DNA of 64,000 bases, taken from the NCBI GenBank assembly GCA_031404815.1, contig JANNIH010000152.1, positions 1 through 64,000 on the forward strand. The letters run 5' to 3'. The notes beneath the pieces are model-generated. The model was not told where the DNA came from and did no database searches. It saw nothing but the letters and a program-made list of their open reading frames with translations. Shown here in pieces: positions 56,734 through 64,000 of this stretch (position 1 is the first letter of the stretch; every line of letters begins with the position of its first letter). The DNA is from DASYKS01 sp031404815 (GTDB taxonomy: Bacteria; Acidobacteriota; Thermoanaerobaculia; Multivoradales; UBA5704). A program made the translations under genes and the position numbers.

Positions 56734-57525
56734 ATGTTCGATGAAGGTTGGCGCCGTCCCTACGTGCCGGTCGCCACACGGCGGCGCAAAGCGGCCCTGG
56801 AGGTGGCGAAGCTCGCCAAGAAGGGGCAACCCGCGACACCGGTGACAATAGAAGGCCGCACCATCGCCCGCACCTTCTGGGGCAAGGCCTGGTGCGAGAA
56901 CCTGGAACGCTACAGCGACTATGCGAATCGCCTGCCGCGCGGCCGGACCTACGTCAGGAACGGCTCCGTGGTCGACCTCAAGATCTCCGCCGATGGAGTG
57001 ACGGCACTGGTCAGCGGTTCGAAGCTCTACCGGGTGCAGGTCACGGTGGCACCGGTGCCGACCGAGCGTTGGCGCTCGCTCTGCCGAGATTGCGCGGGGG
57101 CGATCGACTCGCTCGTCGAGCTTCTCCAAGGGCGCTTCTCACAAGGGGTGATGGAGCGGCTCTGTGTGAAGAACACGGGGCTGTTTCCGGCTCCCAGCGA
57201 AATCAAGCTCGCCTGCTCCTGCTCCGACTGGGCTTCGATGTGCAAACACGTCGCCGCGGTGCTCTACGGCATCGGCGCCCGGCTCGACGAGCGGCCCGAA
57301 CTGCTGTTCACGCTACGCCAGGTGGACGAGAAGGAGCTGATCGCCCAGGCGGGAAAGGCCCTGCCGGTCGGCCGAAAAGTGCCCGCGGCGCAAAAGGTGC
57401 TGGCGAGCGATGGCCTCGCGGAACTCTTCGGCCTGGAGCTGGGCGAGGAGGAACGCCCCAAGAAGCCGCGACCGGCGACGAAAGCTCCGGCAAAGGCCGC
57501 GAAGAGACGCCCCCCGAAAGGTTGA
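56734..57525 (+). CDS. SWIM zinc-finger protein
   Basis: 263 residues. The SWIM motif CxCxxxxxxxCxH occurs at about 153-166 (CSCSDWASMCKH), within a conserved N-terminal frame (RTFWGKAWCENLERYSDYAN; GRTYVRNGSVVDLKI). The C-terminus is Lys/Pro/Ala-rich. SWIM domains bind DNA or proteins. The gene starts 3 bases after the SNF2 stop, so the two probably act as one complex. Exact role unknown; repair or plasmid/phage control have been suggested for such pairs. Confidence 0.88.
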   Translation: MFDEGWRRPYVPVATRRRKAALEVAKLAKKGQPATPVTIEGRTIARTFWGKAWCENLERYSDYANRLPRGRTYVRNGSVVDLKISADGVTALVSGSKLYRVQVTVAPVPTERWRSLCRDCAGAIDSLVELLQGRFSQGVMERLCVKNTGLFPAPSEIKLACSCSDWASMCKHVAAVLYGIGARLDERPELLFTLRQVDEKELIAQAGKALPVGRKVPAAQKVLASDGLAELFGLELGEEERPKKPRPATKAPAKAAKRRPPKG

Positions 57526-57536
57526 CGCGAAGCGCC

Positions 57537-58148
57537 CTACCCCCGCGGATGCCCTTCGATCAGCCCATAAAACAGCGTCGAGAGGGCGTGGAAGGTGGAG
57601 AGAGCGATCGTCTGGCGGCGGGTCTCGAAGCCGCCGGTGAGCGAGGCGATCAGGCCGCCGGCCCTGCGGGTGCCGGGGACGGAGAAGCGGATCTGGTCGC
57701 TGTCGAGGCCGGCGACGATTCGATCCGGCAGTTGGACCGAGCCGGAAGCTCCCCACGCCTGGCCGAGCCGGCTGCGGATCGAGGTCCAGTTGTGAACGAA
57801 TAGGCGCGGCTCGCCGTCGATCGTCAAGGAGTGCAGTCCCCCCTCGGTCGCGGCATAGAAGTGGTACTGCTCGCCGAGCAGTCGCTGCATCTTCGCGGTC
57901 CGCTCCCCGAGAATCCCGAGCACCTCGTCGTCGGAAGTCGCGAGGCCGCTCGGGGTTTCTTCGACCGTCTGCGGCACGACCACGACGCTCAGGTGGCGAT
58001 CGTAGCCGTCGCGGAGATAGCGATAGAACCCGTCGCGCACACCGAGCAGGCGATCCGACCGATCCTCTCGATCGAGCGAGGGGTTCGCGACGGCGACTTC
58101 GACTCCGGATTGGAGCCGCTGCCAGAAGTCTTTAAGATCGTGGGCCAT
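57537..58148 (-). CDS. Hypothetical cytoplasmic protein
   Basis: 203 residues beginning MAHDLKDFWQRLQSGVEVAV. No signal peptide or membrane span. Recurrent features are DREDRSDRLLGVRDGFYRY, RLLGEQYHFYAATEGGLHSL and SDQIRFSVPGTRRAGGL. I do not recognise a family; the alternating beta and charged pattern suggests a compact enzyme-like or ligand-binding fold. It converges on the SWIM gene and its start codon overlaps that of the divergent RNA methyltransferase. Confidence 0.6.
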   Translation of the reverse strand: MAHDLKDFWQRLQSGVEVAVANPSLDREDRSDRLLGVRDGFYRYLRDGYDRHLSVVVVPQTVEETPSGLATSDDEVLGILGERTAKMQRLLGEQYHFYAATEGGLHSLTIDGEPRLFVHNWTSIRSRLGQAWGASGSVQLPDRIVAGLDSDQIRFSVPGTRRAGGLIASLTGGFETRRQTIALSTFHALSTLFYGLIEGHPRG

Positions 58149-58947
58149 GATCGAGAGTCGGCAGAACCGTGTCGCGAAGGATATTCGGCGCCTGAGGCGA
58201 AGTAAAGGCGACCACGCCGTACTCGAAGGCCCCCATCTGGTGGGCGAGGCGCTCGGCGCCGGGCTGGCGCTCGAAACCGTGCTCGCGACCGAAGAGTTCT
58301 TGACCTCCGAGGAAGGGCGCGCGATCGCCCGCCGCCTCCCTGCTGAGCCGACCCTCGTTTCGGCCGACCTGCTCGATTCGCTCGCCGACGCCGATTCGCC
58401 CAAGGGGCTGCTCGCGATCGCCCATCTGCCGCGCGGCGGAGCGGCGGCTCTGCCGCTTCGCCCCGACGGGCTCTACCTCTATCTCGATGGCATTCAAGAT
58501 CCGGGCAACCTCGGCGCGATCGCCCGCGTCGCCGAAGCGACCGGTGCTGCGGGTCTGGCGCTCTCCCCCGGCAGCGTCCACCCGAACCACCCGCGCGCCC
58601 TGCGCGCCTCGGCCGGCAGCCTGCTCCGTCTGGTGGTTGCGGTAGGGGTCACCGCGGAGGAACTTTCCGCGCATCTCGCACCGCTCTCCCCCACCTGGAC
58701 TGCGCTCGCCGCGGCGGGCGGGCACGATCTCTACGCCGCCGAGCTGCCGGGGGGAAAGGACGCGCCGGGCGCGCTGATCCTCGCACTCGGCGCCGAAGGC
58801 CCCGGGTTGTCGCGCGAAATCGAGCAGCTCGTGGCGCGCGCAGGTTTCCTCCTCACCATCCCGCTCACACCCCCGGTCGAATCGTTGAACGTCGCGGTCG
58901 CCGCCGCGGTCGCCCTGTTCGAAATCCGGCGGCGGCGGATGCCGTGA
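58147..58947 (+). CDS. TrmH/SpoU-family RNA methyltransferase
   Basis: 266 residues. The N-terminal substrate-binding part starts IESRQNRVAKDIRRLRRS, typical of 23S rRNA 2'-O-methylases. The SPOUT motifs follow: LDGIQDPGNLGAIARVAE (motif 1 with conserved Asn), LALGAEGPGLSREIE (motif 2) and IPLTPPVESLNVAVAAAVAL (motif 3). It transfers methyl to a ribose 2'-OH of rRNA or tRNA; target uncertain. The ATG at 58147 shares bases with the divergent ATG at 58148. Confidence 0.9.
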   Translation: MIESRQNRVAKDIRRLRRSKGDHAVLEGPHLVGEALGAGLALETVLATEEFLTSEEGRAIARRLPAEPTLVSADLLDSLADADSPKGLLAIAHLPRGGAAALPLRPDGLYLYLDGIQDPGNLGAIARVAEATGAAGLALSPGSVHPNHPRALRASAGSLLRLVVAVGVTAEELSAHLAPLSPTWTALAAAGGHDLYAAELPGGKDAPGALILALGAEGPGLSREIEQLVARAGFLLTIPLTPPVESLNVAVAAAVALFEIRRRRMP

Positions 58948-58967
58948 GGCGGGATTGAGGCGGTCCA

Positions 58968-59016
58968 ACGTCCCGGTAGGGACGTCGTGACAGAGCGAGC
59001 GGTTTCAACCGCTCGC
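58968..59016. repeat. Two tandem hairpins after the RNA methylase gene
   Basis: ACGTCCC (58968-58974) pairs with GGGACGT (58979-58985), and GCGAGCGGTT (58995-59004) pairs with AACCGCTCGC (59007-59016), both perfect. They stand 20 bases after the gene end. No T-tract. The 252-bp gap 58948-59199 otherwise shows no gene. Confidence 0.5.
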
Positions 59017-59199
59017 AGGGCACCGCGGGGCTCCGAACACCCGAGCCCTGCGCTGACCGCCGCTCAGCGCCCGGGCCGAGCCGGTGCTCGGCGTTCCCGG
59101 GGGAAAAGCTACCGTGATCCCGAAATAACACCTTCCCGTCCCAGACGCATCCTCCGAGAGCAGCCATGCCGATATAGCATGGCGCTTTTGGAGATCTCC

Positions 59200-62100
59200 A
59201 TGCGTAGCGCCTCACTCGTTCGACCCGGCCGGCTCAATCTGCTCGGCGCCGTCCTCTCGATGACCCTTTCCGCCGCCGCGGCAACCGCCGCCCCGGCTGT
59301 ACCTACCGCTTCGCCCTGGTCGGGCGCGGCGTTTGCCACCCCTCCGGCGGCACTGCTCGCGGCGGCAAAAGCACTCCCCCCGGTCTCCGATCAATCGGTC
59401 GACTTCCTGCTCTTTAAGTCGCGACTCACGCTCGACAAAGACGGCCTCTGGAGCGAACGGCAACACCAGATCTATCGCGTGCTCGACGCCTCGGCGATCG
59501 ACGATTGGGCCTATATCGAACAGGTCTGGTCGCCCTGGCATCAGTTGCGGCCGGAGCTGCGTGCCCGGGTGATCGGCCTCGACGGAACCGAGCGTTGGCT
59601 CGACCCGAAGACGATCTCCGAGGCTTCATCGGGCAACGATTCGGCCATCATGTTCGACGACGGCATGGTGGTGCGCGCGCCACTGCCGGCGGTCGAGGTC
59701 GGCGCCCTCGTCGAAATTGAAATTTCGGTCACCGACCAGCGGGTTCTGTTCGCCGCCGGCAGCGTGCGTAAAACGACCTTCCCTAACGATCGCTTTCGGA
59801 TCGCGCACGTCGAGGTGGACGCCGCCGCCGAGGCTCCTCTTGCTTGGGTGCGCCGCCTGCTCCCCGAAACCGGCCCGACCGACCGCACGGCCGGCGGGCG
59901 ACGGCGCCTTACTTTCGAGTGGAAAGACCTTGCGCTCGCGGCGTCCTCGATCGACGGCCTGCCGCCCGAGACCCCTTCCTACCCGTACCTCGCGTTCAGT
60001 TCGGGGGCGAGCTGGCAAAACGTGGCCAAGAACTATTCCGAGGTGGTCGACCGGGCCCTCGCCGACGCCGATGTGCGCGCCGCGGTCGCCAAGGCAAGCA
60101 AAGGTGCGACCGACCAGGCCCAGGTGATCGACCGCCTGCTCGCCTATCTCCAGGGGCAAGTGCGCTACACCGGGATCGAGTTCGACGACGCGGGCATCGT
60201 GCCGCGCTCCCCCACCGAGACGCTCGCCCGCCGGTTCGGCGACTGCAAGGACAAATCGGCGCTGCTCGTGGCACTTTTGCGCGCCGCCGACATTCCCGCC
60301 TATATCGCCCTCCTGTCGGCCGGCTGGGGGGACGACATCGACCCCGAGCTGCCGGGCTTGGGCACGTTCAATCACGCGATCGTCTACGTGCCGGCCTCGC
60401 CGCCGATCTGGATCGATGCCACCGAGGAGTTCGCCCGCGCGGGCGAGCTGCCGTCGTCCGACCGCGACCGCTGGGCGCTCGTCGCGGCCCCGGGGACGAA
60501 AGCGCTCCAGAAGACCCCGCCGCCCGTCGCCGCGGAAAACCTGCTCAGCCGCACCCGCACGATCACCCTCGCGGAGCTGGGGCCGGCCCGGATCATCGAC
60601 GAGATCGTCTACCACGGCGACCCTGAGATCTGGGCGCGGCGGAACCTCGGGCAGGCCGACGAGAAGACGCGGAAGGAGTTCCTGGCCAACTACGCCAAGT
60701 CCGACCTCCTCGCCGACGCGATCGGCCCCTACCGGTTCGAGGGCGGCCAGGATCTCAGGCGCCCTTTTGCGACCCGACTGGAGATCCCCGCTTCGCCGCG
60801 CGGCTCGACCGATCTGAACGAAGCCGCCGTGGGAATTCGGCTGGAGAACCTGATCGAACGGCTCCCCTACACGTTTCTGCACCCCGATTCCCCCGAGAAA
60901 TCGGAGGACGGCGAGGAAGCCGACGAGACGGAGGCTAGGGACAGCGAGGCGGACACGGCGACCGAGGCACCCGAGTCCCGGAAGACCCCCGAGGCCCCGG
61001 CCGAGGCCAAAACCACCAAGAGAATAGAGCCCTACGTCTTTCGCCAACCGTTCATCACCGAATGGCGCTACTTGATCCATCCGCCGCCGGGCTACGCCGT
61101 CCGCGAGATCCCCGAATCGAAAACAGAGGCCTTCGGCCCCGCGACGCTCGAACGGCGCTATCGCAATCTGCCCAAAGGGGTGCTCGAAGCTTATTTCCGC
61201 TTCGACAGCGGCAAAGTCCGCCTGTCGCCCGAGGAGTTCGAAGCGCTGCGGGAAAAGACCCTCGCCCTCTCCCTAGGCGAACCGATCCTGCTCTCTTTCG
61301 ATCAGGTGGGCACCGTGGCGCTCAATCAGGGCAAGGTCGCAGAAGCGCTGACCGAGTTTCGGCGGCTGGCGGCACGATATCCCGACCGGGGCCTCTATCC
61401 GCTCCAGATCTCGCGCGCGCTGCTCACGGGCGGTTTGCAGGAAGCGGCGAAGGTGGAGGCCGCGCGGGCGGTCGCCCTGGCGCCGCAGCTCGCCGATGCG
61501 CAACAGAACCTCGCCTGGGTGCTGCAACACGATGCGCTCGGCCGGCTGCGCGGCGCGGGCGGCTTCGACCGCGCGGGATCGGTCGCCGCCTACCGGAAGG
61601 CGGTGGCGCTCGATCCCGACAACGACGTCGCGAAGGCCGACCTCGCGATCCTGCTCGAGTTCGATGACGCCGGCAAACCGTTCGGCGAAGGCGCCGATCC
61701 GGAGGCGGCCGGAACGCTCTACCGTGAACTACACGACCAGGGGATCACCGGCCTCGACGTCAACCTGATGATCAACCTGCTGCGCCGTGGCAAGGTCCAA
61801 GAGCTCAAGAAGTTCGCGACCCAGCTCGAAGCCTCCGCGGCGCAGCAGCAGTACCTGGCGGCGGCCCTGGCGCTCCTCGAAGGACCCGACGCCGCAGCCC
61901 GGCTCGCCCGCGGGGTGAGCGACCGCGACCAACGGGTCGCCATGCTGGCGCTCGCCGGACAGCAGCTGCTGGAGAAGCGGCGCTACGCGGAAGCCGCAAA
62001 GCTGTTCCAGATCGTCTCCTCCCTCGCCCCAAACGGGGCGGCGCGGCTAGGGCTGATGCAACAGATCGCGTCGGTCCGCCCTTGGGAAGAGATCGACGTT

Positions 62101-63501
62101 CCGGCCCGGGCTCCGGGCACACTCTTCGTCCGGCTGCTCATGCTCGCGTTACAGGACAAGCTTTCGGCCGAAGAGATGAAAGGCTACCTGTCGAACCGGC
62201 TGCTTCCGATCGAGGTCGAGCACGAGGTCAAATCGTTCCAGGCGAAAGACTTCCTCGATTCTTTCGCCCGAGGATCGGACGCGGCCGATGCGGCCACGGT
62301 CCAAATCGGCCTCGACATGGCGGTCAATCTGCTCCAGTCGGAGGTGGACGGCGATGACGAGCTGGGCTATCGGGTCCGCTCTCGACTCGAAGGCTTTCCC
62401 GCCGCCTCGTTCACCGCCTTCGTGGTGCGCGAGGAGGGTGAGTACCGCCTGCTCGGCGACAACAAGGATTGGGCGCCGGTCGCCCGCCTGGTCCTGGCGT
62501 TCGCCACCGAAGGCAAGCTCGACGGCGCGCGCCGCTGGTTGGATTGGGCGCGCGACGAGGTCACGGAGGTCGAAAGCGCCGATCCCTACGCCAAGCCGCC
62601 GCTGGCGCGCCTGTGGACCGCCGGGCAGCCGGGCGACCTGACGGCGATCCGAGCGGCGGCGACGGTTCTCCTGCTGGAGAGCGACGATACCGAGCTCAAA
62701 CCCACCCTGCGCGCCGCGACCGAACAGGCGCTCGCCGGGATCGCCGAGCTGCGCCCCACCGCGACCGGCGACACCGCCGTGGCGCTCGATCTCGCGGCTT
62801 GGAAGGGGCTTTCTACGCTCGAACGCTGGAGCGACCTGGTCCCGCTGCTCGAACGTCTGGTCGAGGCGGAGCCCACTTCGGACCTGGCGCTCGGCAATCT
62901 GTTTTTCGCCGAACGGAGGATCGGCCATGCCGGAGACATCGCGCCGCGGCTCGAAGCGCGGCTCGCCAAGACGCCAAACGATCCGACCGCGGTTCGCCTG
63001 CTCGCCGATCTCGCCGAGATCGAGGACGACATCCCGCGCTCGTTGACCCTCACCCGCGCGCTGGTCGAGCGGGGCAAATCCGAGCCGGGCGACTGGAACC
63101 GCCTGGCCTGGAACCAGCTGTTCGCGCCGCCGGTCGCTCTAACTGCGCTGCGCGACGCCGCGCGCGCTTCGGAGCTGGCCAAACATGCCAGCCGCTCGGT
63201 CCTGCACACGCTCGCGTCGGTCTACGCCGAGCTCGACCGGCCGGCCGAGGCGTACCGCGTCCTCTTACAGTCGATCGAGGCGGGCGACAGCAAGCCGGCG
63301 GACTTCGACTGGTACGTGGTCGGCCGGATCGCCGAGAGCTACGCCCTCCCCGACCAGGCGCGCACTTACTACGCCCGCGTCCTTGAGTCGGACGAAGACG
63401 GCAGAGTGAGCACGTTCGCACTCGCGGAGCGGCGGCTCGCGGCGCTCGGACCGGAGAGGAAGCCCGCGAAGAAAGAGGCGAAGAAGAAGGCGAGGCCGTA
63501 A
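59200..63501 (+). CDS. Secreted DUF3857/transglutaminase-like protein with TPR repeats
   Basis: 1433 residues from ATG 59200, preferred over ATG 59179 because GGAG stands 6 bases before it. A signal peptide (to about 32) precedes a DUF3857 beta domain (about 60-250) and a transglutaminase core: RRFGDCKDKSALLVALLRA (Cys), LGTFNHAIVYV (His) and WIDATEEFARAGE (Asp), near residues 350-410. An acidic linker with EEADETEA lies near 575-610. From about 700 to the end there are many TPR-like helical pairs (ALTEFRRLAARYPDRG). The tail is Lys-rich. Likely a periplasmic scaffold with amidase or cross-linking chemistry; substrate unknown. Confidence 0.85.
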   Translation: MRSASLVRPGRLNLLGAVLSMTLSAAAATAAPAVPTASPWSGAAFATPPAALLAAAKALPPVSDQSVDFLLFKSRLTLDKDGLWSERQHQIYRVLDASAIDDWAYIEQVWSPWHQLRPELRARVIGLDGTERWLDPKTISEASSGNDSAIMFDDGMVVRAPLPAVEVGALVEIEISVTDQRVLFAAGSVRKTTFPNDRFRIAHVEVDAAAEAPLAWVRRLLPETGPTDRTAGGRRRLTFEWKDLALAASSIDGLPPETPSYPYLAFSSGASWQNVAKNYSEVVDRALADADVRAAVAKASKGATDQAQVIDRLLAYLQGQVRYTGIEFDDAGIVPRSPTETLARRFGDCKDKSALLVALLRAADIPAYIALLSAGWGDDIDPELPGLGTFNHAIVYVPASPPIWIDATEEFARAGELPSSDRDRWALVAAPGTKALQKTPPPVAAENLLSRTRTITLAELGPARIIDEIVYHGDPEIWARRNLGQADEKTRKEFLANYAKSDLLADAIGPYRFEGGQDLRRPFATRLEIPASPRGSTDLNEAAVGIRLENLIERLPYTFLHPDSPEKSEDGEEADETEARDSEADTATEAPESRKTPEAPAEAKTTKRIEPYVFRQPFITEWRYLIHPPPGYAVREIPESKTEAFGPATLERRYRNLPKGVLEAYFRFDSGKVRLSPEEFEALREKTLALSLGEPILLSFDQVGTVALNQGKVAEALTEFRRLAARYPDRGLYPLQISRALLTGGLQEAAKVEAARAVALAPQLADAQQNLAWVLQHDALGRLRGAGGFDRAGSVAAYRKAVALDPDNDVAKADLAILLEFDDAGKPFGEGADPEAAGTLYRELHDQGITGLDVNLMINLLRRGKVQELKKFATQLEASAAQQQYLAAALALLEGPDAAARLARGVSDRDQRVAMLALAGQQLLEKRRYAEAAKLFQIVSSLAPNGAARLGLMQQIASVRPWEEIDVPARAPGTLFVRLLMLALQDKLSAEEMKGYLSNRLLPIEVEHEVKSFQAKDFLDSFARGSDAADAATVQIGLDMAVNLLQSEVDGDDELGYRVRSRLEGFPAASFTAFVVREEGEYRLLGDNKDWAPVARLVLAFATEGKLDGARRWLDWARDEVTEVESADPYAKPPLARLWTAGQPGDLTAIRAAATVLLLESDDTELKPTLRAATEQALAGIAELRPTATGDTAVALDLAAWKGLSTLERWSDLVPLLERLVEAEPTSDLALGNLFFAERRIGHAGDIAPRLEARLAKTPNDPTAVRLLADLAEIEDDIPRSLTLTRALVERGKSEPGDWNRLAWNQLFAPPVALTALRDAARASELAKHASRSVLHTLASVYAELDRPAEAYRVLLQSIEAGDSKPADFDWYVVGRIAESYALPDQARTYYARVLESDEDGRVSTFALAERRLAALGPERKPAKKEAKKKARP

Positions 63502-63522
63502 GCGGCGGCTTGCCCGCGGCAG

Positions 63523-63649
63523 CCCTCACCCCCGGCCCCTCTCCCAAAGGGCCCAAAGGGAGAGGGGAGAACAGCCGCGAGCCGCTTTTGCTTTGCTCCC
63601 CTCTCCCGGGGGACGGGAGGGCGGGTGGGAGAGGGGCCGGGGGTGAGGG
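63523..63649. repeat. Nested inverted repeats (REP-like)
   Basis: Outer 23-bp arms at 63523-63545 and 63627-63649 are perfectly complementary (CCCTCACCCCCGG and its partner). Inside them GGGAGAGGGGAG near 63559 pairs with CTCCCCTCTCCC near 63597. The whole can fold as a cruciform. It fills most of the 228-bp gap before the ion-channel gene and looks like an interspersed palindromic element. Confidence 0.7.
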
Positions 63650-63729
63650 CCACGCCACTTCGCCCGCTTGCTCGCGACCGCGCCGCAGCATAGGCTTATG
63701 CCTCTTTTTTCACCTTAGGAGGGTATGCC

Positions 63730-64000
63730 GTGGATCAGGTCACTTGGCGCGACCGTTGGCGCTACCGTTTCGACAATTTCATGGCCCGCGGCACCGGAGC
63801 GCTGCTGCTCGCGCTCGCGGTCGCCTCGGCCCTGATGGTGCTCTCGATCGCCGGCGTGGTCGCCCTGGCCAACGTAGCCCCAGAAGGGGACGACGGCAAA
63901 CAGCTCGGCTTCATGGCGCTCGCCTGGATGGGCCTGTTGCGCACGCTCGACACCGGCACCATGGGGGGCGACACCGGCAACGTCTGGTTCTTGGGCGCCA
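63730..64000 (+). CDS. CASTOR/POLLUX-like ion channel, N-terminal part (runs off window)
   Basis: An open frame from GTG 63730 (AGGAGG upstream) runs to the window edge: 90 codons. The product reads WRDRWRYRFDNFMARGTGAL, then a hydrophobic span, then ALAWMGLLRTLDTGTMGGDT. The pairing of FDNFMARG with an RTLDxGTMGGDxG pore-region motif is characteristic of the CASTOR/POLLUX-related channel family, which conduct cations and carry RCK-like NAD-binding domains further on (not visible). Confidence 0.75.
   Translation, partial: MDQVTWRDRWRYRFDNFMARGTGALLLALAVASALMVLSIAGVVALANVAPEGDDGKQLGFMALAWMGLLRTLDTGTMGGDTGNVWFLGA

Noticed and set aside
55075..57129. 684-codon open frame on the minus strand
   Set aside because: It overlaps the SNF2 and SWIM genes, which have complete family motifs; it is a shadow.

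Overview
The window is GC-rich, densely coded bacterial chromosome. Large secreted repeat proteins (ELWxxDGT and propeller types) share a C-terminal module ending in GYFE or GWFE. Together with DUF4388/PATAN-like signalling proteins and a DUF3857/transglutaminase/TPR giant, they suggest an Acidobacteriota member, possibly Thermoanaerobaculia-like. That placement is inference from gene style; there is no rRNA or tRNA here.

Layout. 1-9090: end of a secreted protein, an S51-like peptidase, a metallophosphoesterase, uvrB, a PATAN-like protein, a class A penicillin-binding protein and a DinB-family protein. 9158-14298: methylmalonyl-CoA mutase catalytic subunit, a broken NACHT-FGE STAND gene next to a large inverted repeat, and an intact Phd/PIN toxin-antitoxin pair. 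14498-18620: a secreted sugar-dehydrogenase/PKD protein, a decayed VapBC locus bracketed by a 104-bp direct repeat, a small lanthipeptide-like precursor gene and a degenerate 21-bp tandem array. 18620-25495: AAA/DUF4143 ATPase with palindromic operators, a NAD-kinase-like/SPFH pair and a secreted propeller protein. 25596-36548: three sugar-nucleotide/glycosyltransferase genes, a response regulator, a TPR-bearing alkaline-phosphatase-superfamily membrane enzyme, rtcB and a secreted S41-like protein.

36568-42733 is the most interesting block: vsr, a C5-cytosine methyltransferase, a receiver-domain protein and a large ATPase with two GHKL ATP-binding domains (a MORC/Hsp90-like one at the N-terminus and a histidine-kinase-like one at the C-terminus). 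It looks like a DNA-modification locus wired to a phosphorelay, with no recognisable cognate restriction enzyme, and it reads less GC-rich than its flanks. A second 21-bp array (20 units) lies just upstream of the next secreted protein.

43381-64000: ELWxxDGT secreted protein, two divergent secreted Cys-rich proteins, a UbiB/ABC1 kinase-like protein, the SAM-cycle pair metK-ahcY, a SNF2 helicase with a SWIM-domain partner, an unknown protein divergent from a SpoU-type RNA methyltransferase with overlapping start codons, the transglutaminase/TPR giant, and the start of a CASTOR/POLLUX-like ion channel. Small GC-rich hairpins recur between genes.

Working together: metK and ahcY run the SAM cycle that feeds the methyltransferases; the sugar dehydrogenase, epimerase and GT2 genes form a glycan operon; toxin-antitoxin remnants, the STAND pseudogene and the vsr/methyltransferase/GHKL block show repeated gain and decay of defence genes. 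All coordinates and motifs were read by eye from the sequence; no database search was possible.
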